A stretch of 64,000 nt of DNA. Source: Anomaloglossus baeobatrachus. Its lineage: Eukaryota > Chordata > Amphibia > Anura > Aromobatidae. Under the pieces are notes generated by a model, which was not told the DNA's origin, did no database searches, and was given only the letters and a program-made list of their open reading frames with translations. Where the stretch lies: contig NC_134364.1 in the NCBI RefSeq assembly GCF_048569485.1, positions 127,112,752-127,176,751 on the forward strand, written 5' to 3'. Of the stretch, positions 12,233 to 23,900 are shown in pieces. Numbering within the stretch: the stretch's first letter is position 1; each line of letters begins with the position of its first letter. The position numbers and the translations under genes were made by a program.

Positions 12233-12588
12233 TTTAATACGGATCTTTTACATTTTCAGTTCCACTTTGGAGTGGAGTAAGCAAAGGGTTAATGGGGCTA
12301 TCTTGCTTTCCAGCCCCTAATTGGCGCTGTAGAAGCTCCTCTGTTTCCATGGCAACTGTGAATGTTCATGTGGAGCCGCCTGTCATGCTGACTGTTTCCA
12401 ATGCAGCGTGTTCTGATCTCGTGATTGGGGCTGATGGATGATTTTGGATCCTCAAATCCAGAGTATTTTTACTGCACAGGTTCATGTAGTCGTCTATTGC
12501 TCTCTATTATCAGGCACAGATGTTAGTTTCCCGGTCATTACTGTCCCCGCTTGTCACATCCTATGTTATAGCATCCAGGCGCTATACC
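12233..12588. other. Unique intron sequence
   Basis: No exon, RNA gene or named repeat recognised. It leads into the 39-bp array, whose first unit starts within ordinary sequence. Confidence 0.4.
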
Positions 12589-15500
12589 TGGGTCTGTCAC
12601 TCTCTACCTGTCCTCCATGTGTAGTGCTGGGTCTGTCGCTCTCTACCTGTCCTCCATGTGTAGTGCGGGGTCTGTCACTCTCTACCTGTCCTCCATGTGT
12701 AGTGCGGGGTCTGTCGCTCTCTACCTGTCCTCCATGTGTAGTGTGGGATCTGTCACTCTCTACCTGTCCTCCATGTGTAGTGTGGGATCTGTCACTCTCT
12801 ACCTGTCCTCCATGTGTAGTGCGGGGTCTGTCGCTCTCTACCTGTCCTCCATATGTAGTGTGGGGTCTGTCACTCTCTACCTCTCCTCCATGTGTAGTGT
12901 GGAGTCTGTCACTCTCTACCTGTCCTCCATGTGTAGTGTGGGGTCTGTCACTCTCTACCTCTCCTCCATGTGTAGTGTGGAGTCTGTCACTCTCTACCTG
13001 TCCTCCATGTGCACTGTGGGGTCTGTCACTCTCTACCTGTCCTCCATGTGCACTGTGGGGTCTGTCACTCTCTACCTGTCCTCCATGTGTAGTGTGGGGT
13101 CTGTCACTCTCTACCTCTCCTCCATGTGTAGTGTGGAGTCTGTCACTCTCTACCTGTCCTCCATGTGTAGTGTGGGGTCTGTCACTCTCTACCTGTCCTC
13201 CATGTGCACTGTGGGGTCTGTCACTCTCTACCTGTCCTCCATGTGTAGTGTGGGGTCTGTCGCTCTCTACCTGTCCTCCATGTGTAGTGTGGGATCTGTC
13301 ACTCTCTACCTGTCCTCCATGTGTAGTGTGGGATCTGTCACTCTCTACCTGTCCTCCATGTGTAGTGCGGGGTCTGTCGCTCTCTACCTGTCCTCCATGT
13401 GTAGTGTGGGGTCTGTCACTCTCTACCTCTCCTCCATGTGTAGTTCGGGGTCTGTCACTCTCTACCTGTCCTCCATGTGTAGTGCGGGGTCTGTCACTCT
13501 CTACCTGTCCTCCATGTGTAGTGTGGGGTCGGTCACTCTCTACCTGTCCTCCATGTGTAGTGTGGGGTCGGTCACTCTCTACCTGTCCTCCATATGTAGT
13601 GTGGGGTCTGTCGCTCTCTACCTGTCCTCCATGTGTAGTGCGGGGTCTGTCACTCTCTACCTCTCCTCCATGTGTAGTGTGGGGTCTGTCACTCTCTACC
13701 TGTCCTCCATGTGTAGTGCGGGGTCTGTCACTCTCTACCTGTCCTCCATGTGTAGTGTGGGGTCTGTCACTCTCTACCTGTCCTCCATGTGTAGTGCGGG
13801 GTCTGTCGCTCTCTACCTGTCCTCCATGTGTAGTGTGGGGTCTGTCGCTCTCTACCTGTCCTCCATGTGTAGTGTGGGGTCTGTCACTCTCTACCTGTCC
13901 TCCATGTGTAGTGCGGGGTCTGTCACTCTCTACCTGTCCTCCATGTGTAGTGCGGGGTCTGTCGCTCTCTACTTGCCCTCCATGTGTAGTGTGGGGTCTG
14001 TCGCTCTCTACCTGTCCTCCATGTGTAGTGCGGGGTCTGTCACTCTCTACCTGTCCTCCATGTGTAGTGCGGGGTCTGTCACTCTCTACCTGTCCTCCAT
14101 GTGTAGTGCGGGGTCTGTCACTCTCTACCTGTCCTCCATGTGTAGTGCGGGGTCTGTCACTCTCTACCTGTCCTTCATGTGTAGTTTGGGGTCTGTCACT
14201 CTCTACCTGTCCTCCATGTGTAGTGTGGGGTCTGTCACTCTCTACCTGTCCTCCATGTGTAGTGCGGGGTCTGTCACTCTCTACCTGTCCTCCATGTGTA
14301 GTGCGGGGTCTGTCACTCTCTACCTGTCCTCCATGTGTAGTGTGGGGTCTGTCACTCTCTACCTGTCCTCCATGTGTAGTGTGGGGTCTGTCACTCTCTA
14401 CCTGTCCTCCATGTGTAGTGTGGGGTCTGTCGCTCTCTACCTGTCCTCCATGTGTAGTGCGGGGTCTGTCACTCTCTACCTGTCCTCCATGTGTAGTGCG
14501 GGGTCTGTCGCTCTCTACCTGTCCTCCATTCCTCCATGTGTAGTGCGGGGTCTGTCGCTCTCTACCTGTCCTCCATGTGTAGTGCGGGGTCTGTCGCTCT
14601 CTACCTGTCCTCCATGTGTAGTGCGGGGTCTGTCACTCTCTACCTGTCCTCCATGTGTAGTGCGGGGTCTGTCACTCTCTACCTGTCCTCCATGTGCACT
14701 GTGGGGTCTGTCACTCTCTACCTGTCCTCCATGTGTAGTGTGGGGTCTGTCCCTCTCTACCTGTCCTCCATGTGTAGTGCGGGATCTGTCACTCTCTACC
14801 TGTCCTCCATATGTAGTGTGGGGTCTGTCGCTCTCTACCTGTCCTCCATGTGTAGTGTGGGGTCTGTCACTCTCTACCTGTCCTCCATGTGTAGTGTGGG
14901 ATCTGTCACTCTCTACCTGTCCTCCATGTGTAGTGTGGGGTCTGTCGCTCTCTACCTGTCCTCCATGTGTAGTGTGGGGTCTGTCACTCTCTACCTGTCC
15001 TCCATGTGTAGTGTGGGGTCTGTCACTCTCTACCTGTCCTCCATGTGTAGTGTGGGGTCGGTCACTCTCTACCTGTCCTCCATGTGTAGTGTGGGGTCGG
15101 TCACTCTCTACCTGTCCTCCATATGTAGTGTGGGGTCTGTCGCTCTCTACCTGTCCTCCATGTGTAGTGTGGGGTCTGTCACTCTCTACCTGTCCTCCAT
15201 GTGTAGTGTGGGATCTGTCACTCTCTACCTGTCCTCCATGTGTAGTGTGGGGTCTGTCGCTCTCTACCTGTCCTCCATGTGTAGTGTGGGGTCTGTCACT
15301 CTCTACCTGTCCTCCATGTGTAGTGTGGGGTCTGTCACTCTCTACCTGTCCTCCATGTGTAGTGTGGGGTCGGTCACTCTCTACCTGTCCTCCATGTGTA
15401 GTGTGGGGTCGGTCACTCTCTACCTGTCCTCCATATGTAGTGTGGGGTCTGTCGCTCTCTACCTGTCCTCCATGTGTAGTGCAGGGTCGGTCACTCTCTA

Positions 15501-17690
15501 CCTGTCCTCCATGTGTAGTGTGGGATCTGTCACTCTCTACCTGTCCTCCATGTGTAGTGTGGGGTCTGTCACTCTCTACCTGTCCTCCATGTGTAGTGCG
15601 GGGTCTGTCGCTCTCTCCCTGTCCTCCATGTGTAGTGTGGGATCTGTCGCTCTCTCCCTGTCCTCCATGTGCACTGTGGGGTCTGTCACTCTCTACCTGT
15701 CCTCCATGTGTAGTGCGGGGTCTGTCACTCTCTACCTGTCCTCCATGTGTAGTGCGGGGTCTGTCACTCTCTACCTGTCCTCCATGTGTAGTGCGGGGTC
15801 TGTCACTCTCTACCTGTCCTCCATGTGTAGTGTGGGGTCTGTCGCTCTCTCCCTGTCCTCCATGTGCACTGTGGGGTCTGTCACTCTCTACCTGTCCTCC
15901 ATGTGTAGTGTGGGGTCTGTCACTCTCTACCTGTCCTCCATGTGCACTGTGGGGTCTGTCACTCTCTACCTGTCCTCCATGTGTAGTGTGGGGTCTGTCG
16001 CTCTCTCCCTGTCCTCCATGTGCACTGTGGGGTCTGTCACTCTCTACCTGTCCTCCATGTGTAGTGCGGGGTCTGTCACTCTCTACCTCTCCTCCATGTG
16101 TAGTGTGGAGTCTGTCACTCTCTACCTGTCCTCCATGTGTAGTGTGGGGTCTGTCACTCTCTACCTCTCCTCCATGTGTAGTGTGGAGTCTGTCACTCTC
16201 TACCTGTCCTCCATGTGCACTGTGGGGTCTGTCACTCTCTACCTGTCCTCCATGTGCACTGTGGGGTCTGTCACTCTCTACCTGTCCTCCATGTGTAGTG
16301 TGGGGTCTGTCACTCTCTACCTCTCCTCCATGTGTAGTGTGGAGTCTGTCACTCTCTACCTGTCCTCCATGTGCACTGTGGGGTCTGTCACTCTCTACCT
16401 GTCCTCCATGTGCACTGTGGGGTCTGTCACTCTCTACCTGTCCTCCATGTGTAGTGTGGGGTCTGTCACTCTCTACCTCTCCTCCATGTGTAGTGCGGGG
16501 TCTGTCACTCTCTACCTCTCCTCCATGTGTAGTGCGGGGTCTGTCACTCTCTACCTGTCCTCCATGTGTAGTGCGGGGTCTGTCACTCTCTACCTCTCCT
16601 CCATGTGTAGTGCGGGGTCTGTCACTCTCTACCTCTCCTCCATGTGTAGTGCGGGGTCTGTCACTCTCTACCTCTCCTCCATGTGTAGTGCGGGGTCTGT
16701 CACTCTCTACCTGTCCTCCATGTGTAGTGTGGGGTCTGTCACTCTCTACCTCTCCTCCATGTGTAGTGCGGGGTCTGTCACTCTCTACCTCTCCTCCATG
16801 TGTAGTGCGGGGTCTGTCACTCTCTACCTGTCCTCCATGTGTAGTGTGGGATCTGTCGCTCTCTACCTGTCCTCCATGTGTAGTGTGGGGTCTGTCACTC
16901 TCTACCTGTCCTCCATGTGCACTGTGGGGTCTGTCACTCTCTACCTGTCCTCCATGTGTAGTGTGGGGTCTGTCACTCTCTACCTGTCCTCCATGTGTAG
17001 TGTGGGGTCTGTCACTCTCTACCTGTCCTCCATGTGTAGTGCGGGGTCTGTCGCTCTCTACCTGTCCTCCATGTGTAGTGTGGGGTCTGTCGCTCTCTAC
17101 CTGTCCTCCATGTGTAGTGTGGGGTCTGTCACTCTCTACCTGTCCTCCATGTGTAGTGTGGGGTCTGTCACTCTCTACCTGTCCTCCATGTGTAGTGTGG
17201 GGTCTGTCGCTCTCTACCTGTCCTCCATGTGTAGTGCGGGGTCTGTCACTCTCTACCTGTCCTCCATGTGTAGTGTGGGGTCTGTCACTCTCTACCTGTC
17301 CTCCATGTGTAGTGCGGGGTCTGTCACTCTCTACCTGTCCTCCATGTGTAGTGTGGGGTCTGTCACTCTCTACCTGTCCTCCATGTGTAGTGTGGGGTCT
17401 GTCACTCTCTACCTGTCCTCCATGTGTAGTGCGGGGTCTGTCGCTCTCTACCTGTCCTCCATGTGTAGTGCGGGGTCTGTCGCTCTCTACCTGTCCTCCA
17501 TGTGTAGTGTGGGGTCTGTCACTCTCTACCTGTCCTCCATGTGTAGTGTGGGGTCTGTCGCTCTCTACCTGTCCTCCATGTGTAGTGCGGGGTCTGTCAC
17601 TCTCTACCTGTCCTCCATGTGTAGTGTGGGGTCTGTCACTCTCTACCTGTCCTCCATGTGTAGTGCGGGGTCTGTCACTCTTAGACATGG
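12589..17690. repeat. 39-bp minisatellite array in B4GALT3 intron 1
   Basis: About 130 copies of a 39-bp unit (tctctacctgtcctccatgt core). There is higher-order structure: an eight-unit, 312-bp block marked by a ccatatgtag variant repeats with markers at 14809, 15121 and 15433. The unit is a multiple of three and stop-free, giving spurious frames of over 1,000 codons on both strands. Confidence 0.97.
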
Positions 17691-17951
17691 TCGGTTTTGA
17701 CCTCAGCTGCTGCAGAACCTCTTACCTTTCCCCACCACTTCCTGTACAGTATAATTAGGGGTTAATGCCGCTCACCTCCGGAGTCGTCAGCTGTGGATCC
17801 TGCTCCTTCTCTCCATGTTGCGCAATGCTATATAATCCGTCAGTAAATATTGCCGCCAGGTGGTAATGCTGTTGCAATCCATAAATGTGTCAGTAAAGTG
17901 TGTGTATTGTGCTGATATCAGTGCGCTCTGCTTCATGTCTGTGTCCTGTAG
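17691..17951 (+). other. 3' end of B4GALT3 intron 1
   Basis: Nonrepetitive sequence ending in tgtcctgtag, the acceptor for the first coding exon. Nothing else recognised. Confidence 0.7.
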
Positions 17952-17957
17952 AGGAAT

Positions 17958-20900
17958 ATGATCCGCCGTGTCCTGGAGCGACCCTGCACGCTGGCCATGC
18001 TGATCGGCTTCCAATTTGCTTTCATGGTGTATTTCTCATTCGGTGGTCTGCGCAGCCTGGCATCCATCTTTGGACGATCTTCAGAGCCAACATTTGACTA
18101 TACCCGAACCCACGATGTGTACACCAACCTCACCCGCCTGCAATCCACACACCACCCCAGGACACACGCGGGAGGACTACTGCCATGGTGCCCCGAAAAA
18201 TCACCATACTTGTGTGAGTAACAGAAATCTACACCTACAATATAACTGCTATAATACTGCCCCTAGAGAAAGGAATATAACTGCTATAATACTGCCCCCT
18301 ATGTACAAGAATATAACTACTATAATACTGCCCCTATGTAAAAGAATATAAATACTATAATACTGCCCCCTATGTATAAGAATATAACTACTATAATACT
18401 GCCCCCTATGTAAAAGAATATAACTACTATAATACTGCCCCCTATGTAAAAGAATATAACTACTATAATACTGCCCCTATATACAAGAATATAACTACTA
18501 TAATACTGCCCCCTATGTAAAAGAATATAAATACTATAATACTGCTCCAAGTACAAGAATATAACTACTATAATACTGCCCCCTATGTAAAAGAATATAA
18601 CTACTATAATACTGCCCCTATGTACAAGAATATAACTACTATAATACTGCCCCTATATACAAGAATATATCTACTATAATACTGCCCCTTATGTACAAGA
18701 ATATAACTACTATAATACTGCCCCCTATGTAAAAGAATATAACTACTATAATACTGCCCCTATATACAAGAATATAACTACTATAATACTGCCCCTATAT
18801 ACAAGAATATAACTACTATAATACTGCCCCTATGTAAAAGAATATAAATACTATAATACTGCTCCAAGTACAAGAATATAACTACTATAATACTGCCCCC
18901 TATGTAAAAGAATATAACTACTATAATACTGCCCCTATATACAAGAATATAACTACTATAATACTGCCCCTATATACAAGAATATAACTACTATAATACT
19001 GCCCCTATGTAAAAGAATATAAATACTATAATACTGCTCCAAGTACAAGAATATAACTACTATAATACTGCCCCCTATGTAAAAGAATATAACTACTATA
19101 ATACTGCCCCCTATGTAAAAGAATATAACTACTATAATACTGCCCCCTATGTAAAAGAATATAACTACTATAATACTGCCCCCTATGTAAAAGAATATAA
19201 CTACTATAATACTGCCCCCTATGTAAAAGAATATAACTACTATAATACTGCCCCCTATGTAAAAGAATATAACTACTATAATACTGCCCCTATGTACAAG
19301 AATATAACTACTATAATACTGCTCCTATGTACAAGAATATAACTACTATAATACTGCTCCTATGTACGATAATATAACTACTATAATACTGCTCCTATGT
19401 ACAAGAATATAACTGCTATAATACTGCTCCTATGTACAAGAATATAACTACTATAATACTGCTCCTATGTACAAGAATATAACTACTATAATACTGCTCC
19501 TATGTACAAGAATATATCTACTATAATACTGCCCCTTATGTACAAGAATATAACTACTATAATACTGCCCCCTATGTACAAGAATAAAACTACTATAATA
19601 CTGCCCCCTGTGTAAAAGAATATAACTACTATAATACTGCCCCCTATGTACAAGAATAAAACTACTATAATACTGCCCCCTGTGTAAAAGAATATAACTA
19701 CTATAATACTGCCCCCTATGTACAAGAATATAACTACTATAATACTGCCCCCTATGTACAAGAATATAGCTACTATAATACTGCCCCCTATGTACAAGAA
19801 TATAACTACTATAATACTGCTCCTATGTACAAAAATATAACTACTATAATACTGCCCCTATATACAATAATATAACTACTATAATACTGCCCCTATGTAC
19901 AAGAATAGAACTACTACAATACTGCTCCTATATAAAAGAATATAACTACTATAATACTGCCCCCTATGTACAAGAATATAACTACTATAATACTGCCTCT
20001 ATGTACAAGAATATAACTACTATAATACTGCCCCCTATGTACAAGAATATAACTACTATAATACTGCCCCTATGTACAAGAATATAACTACTATAATACT
20101 GCCCCCTATGTACAAGAATATAACTACTATAATACTGCCCCTATGTACAAGAATATAACTACTATAATACTGCCCCTATGTACAAGAATATAACTACTAT
20201 AATGCTGCCCACTATGTACAAGAATATAACTACTATAATACTGCCCCTATGTACAAGAATATAACTACTATAATACTGCCCTTATGTACAAGAATATAAC
20301 TACTATAATACTGCCCCTATGTACAAGAATATAACTACTATAATACTGCCCCTATGTACAAGAATATAACTACTATAATACTGCCCCTATGTACAGGAAT
20401 ATAACTACTATAATACTGCCCCTATATACAAGAATATAACTACTATAATACTGCCCCTATGTACAGGAATATAACTACTATAATACTGCCCCCTATGTAC
20501 AAGAATATAACTGCTATAATACTGCCCCCTATATACAAGAATATAACTACTATACTGCCCGTGTGTACATGAGTTGATGGTGTTTCCCCCCAGTGGGTCC
20601 TATAACCGTCACCTTTAGTCGGGTTCCCAGCTCCCGACGGATACAGGAGAAGAATCCCTTGGTGACAGTGGGTGGGAGGTACCAACCACCGAACTGTGAG
20701 TCGCGACATAAAACCGCTGTGATCATCCCTCACCGGAACCGGGAGAAGCACCTGCGGCACCTGCTCTACTACCTGCACCCGTTCTTGCAGCGCCAGCAGC
20801 TCCAGTATGGCATCTACATCATACACCAGGTAGGAGCTCCCGCTTTCGCGTTCCTCCAACGTTCCGTGTTTTTGTGCCTCGCGCCTCACATCCCCCTTGT

Positions 20901-23900
20901 TTTGTAGTCCGGGAACTCAACCTTCAATCGGGCTAAGCTCCTTAACGTTGGGGTGAAGGAGGCCATGAAGGATGAGGACTGGGACTGCCTCTTCCTCCAT
21001 GATGTGGATCTGGTCCCGGAGAATGACCACAACCTGTATGTATGTGACCCCTGGAGCCCCAAGCATGCCTCCATCGCCATGAACAAGTTTAGCTACAGGT
21101 GAGGAGCGCGGCCAACTCCGGAGGGGCGCTTGTTGAATTTGATATGAGGCTTCCTTTAGAGTTTGTCTTGAGACTAATAGTGGCTGCATGTCTTCCGAGC
21201 ATATCCATGCTGTGCTGCTCCGGGGGAGGTACGGATGTAATCATTGGTAGGGTGAGGGGTGTGGATAAGTGCGCTGCTCTGCCATCTGCACTGACTACAT
21301 CACCACCTCTACCCTGATATCAGCCCCATATTCATCATCTGCTTCACCCCACAGCCTCCCGTATCCACAGTATTTTGGGGGAGTGTCCGCTCTAACCCCT
21401 GAACAATACATGAAGATGAATGGCTTCCCCAATGAGTACTGGGGGTGGGGAGGCGAGGACGATGATATCGCCACCAGGTAGGCGCACACATCAGAGTATC
21501 TTATCATATTGTGTAATATTCTCTTCCGAGGGTCTAGAATATTGGTAAAGTAGTGTGTACAGGCTTTCACCCTACAAGTATGTATTATGCCTCAGGATAG
21601 CCCCTATTTTGAAATTTGTCAGTCATCTTGGTGAGACAATCCTTTAAGATGTCATCCCTCGCAATATGTGTAACACGAAGATACTGACTATATGGTAATG
21701 ACCATAACATGATCGCTTTTAGATAAGCCAATGGAAATTTTATATCCTTGTCAAGTTGATTCAGATATTCATATAATTGGGCTTTGAAACTATGTCAGAG
21801 GAGAAGGATGTTTTCTATATACCTTCACAACCCCAAGACATGTCAGAAATGGTGGGGTACATAGACAAAATCCTCCTCCAAGGATGCCATAACAATATTG
21901 GCATGTGCAGGCATCATGTTCGCACCCATCGCGGTTCCACATTGATTTACATATAAGTTATTACCAAATAGGAAATAAGAAGGGGATCTCCACAGTGCGG
22001 TGATCGTAAGGGTTAATATGTATTATCTCTTGGCTTCTTGTATTATCACGTAGAGATTTAATCTTCCTCATGATATCAAACTTAGGAGACATTTTCGGCT
22101 TTACCTCCGAATCACAAGCTTGGCTCCACGTGGGGCTTTTTTGGGACTGTTTTAATGAAGTGAGTTGCTTTCAAAGTGATGTATTCAAGTGTCTCACCAC
22201 CAAAATATCCACGCTGCACTGTAGTTACTCTTGCTCTGTCTTTCTCGCTGTCTCGTTCTCTCCTTTCCTCTCTTGCTGTCTCGTTCTCTCCTTTCCTCTC
22301 TCGCTGTCTCGTTCTCTCCTTTCCTCTCTCGCTGTCTCGTTCTCTCTTTTCCTCTCGCTGTCTCGTTCTCTCCTTTCCTCTCTCGCTGTCTCGTTCTCTC
22401 CTTTCCTCTCTCGCTGTCTCGTTCTCTCCTTTCCTCTCTCGCTGTCTCGTTCTCTCCTTTCCTCTTGCTGTCTCGTTCTCTCCTTTCCTCTTGCTGTCTC
22501 GTTCTCTCCTTTCCTCTTGCTGTCTCGTTCTCTCCTTTCCTCTTGCTGTCTCGTTCTCTCCTTTCCTCTCTCGCTGTCTCGTTCTCTCCTTTCCTCTCTC
22601 GCTGTCTCGTTCTCTCCTTTCCTCTCTCGCTGTCTCGTTCTCTCCTTTCCTCTCTCGCTGTCTCGTTCTCTCCTTTCCTCTCTCGCTGTCTCGTTCTCTC
22701 CTTTCCTCTCTCGCTGTCTCGTTCTCTCCTTTCCTCTCTCGCTGTCTCGTTCTCTCCTTTCCTCTCTCGCTGTCTCGTTCTCTCCTTTCCTCTCTCGCTG
22801 TCTCGTTCTCTCTTTTCCTCTCGCTGTCTCGTTCTCTCCTTTCCTCTCTCGCTGTCTCGTTCTCTCCTTTCCTCTCTCGCTGTCTCGTTCTCTCCTTTCC
22901 TCTCTCGCTGTCTCGTTCTCTCCTTTCCTCTCTCGCTGTCTCGTTCTCTCCTTTCCTCTCTCGCTGTCTCGTTCTCTCCTTTCCTCTCTCGCTGTCTCGT
23001 TCTCTCTTTTCCTCTCGCTGTCTCGTTCTCTCCTTACCTCTCTCGCTGTCTCGTTCTCTCCTTACCTCTCTCGCTGTCTCGTTCTCTCCTTTCCTCTCTC
23101 GCTGTCTCGTTCTCTCCTTTCCTCTCTCGCTGTCTCGTTCTCTCCTTTCCTCTCTCGCTGTCTCGTTCTCTCCTTTCCTCTCTCGCTGTCTCGTTCTCTC
23201 CTTACCTCTCTCGCTGTCTCGTTCTCTCCTTACCTCTCTCGCTGTCTCGTTCTCTCCTTACCTCTCTCGCTGTCTCGTTCTCTCCTTTCCTCTCTCGCTG
23301 TCTCGTTCTCTCCTTTCCTCTCTCGCTGTCTCGTCCTCTCCTTTCCTCTCTCGCTGTCTCGTTCTCTCCTTTCCTCTCTCGCTGTCTCGTTCTCTCCTTT
23401 CCTCTCTCGCTGTCTCGTTCTCTCTTTTCCTCTCGCTGTCTCGTTCTCTCCTTACCTCTCTCGCTGTCTCGTTCTCTCCTTACCTCTCTCGCTGTCTCGT
23501 TCTCTCCTTACCTCTCTCGCTGTCTCGTTCTCTCCTTACCTCTCTCGCTGTCTCGTTCTCTCCTTTCCTCTCTCGCTGTCTCGTTCTCTCCTTTCCTCTC
23601 TCGCTGTCTCGTTCTCTCCTTTCCTCTCTCGCTGTCTCGTTCTCTCTTTTCCTCTCGCTGTCTCGTTCTCTCTTTTCCTCTCGCTGTCTCGTTCTCTCTT
23701 TTCCTCTCGCTGTCTCGTTCTCTCTTTTCCTCTCGCTGTCTCGTTCTCTCTTTTCCTCTCGCTGTCTCGTTCTCTCCTTTCCTCTCTCGCTGTCTCGTTC
23801 TCTCCTTTCCTCTCTCGCTGTCTCGTTCTCTCCTTTCCTCTCTCGCTGTCTCGTTCTCTCCTTTCCTCTCTCGCTGTCTCGTTCTCTCTTTTCCTCTCGC

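Noticed and set aside
12617-17758. 1,713-codon open frame, with others of over 1,000 codons on both strands
   Set aside because: They are translations of the 39-bp array, open because the unit is a multiple of three and stop-free. No start context, domain or family match; the region is intron 1 of B4GALT3.
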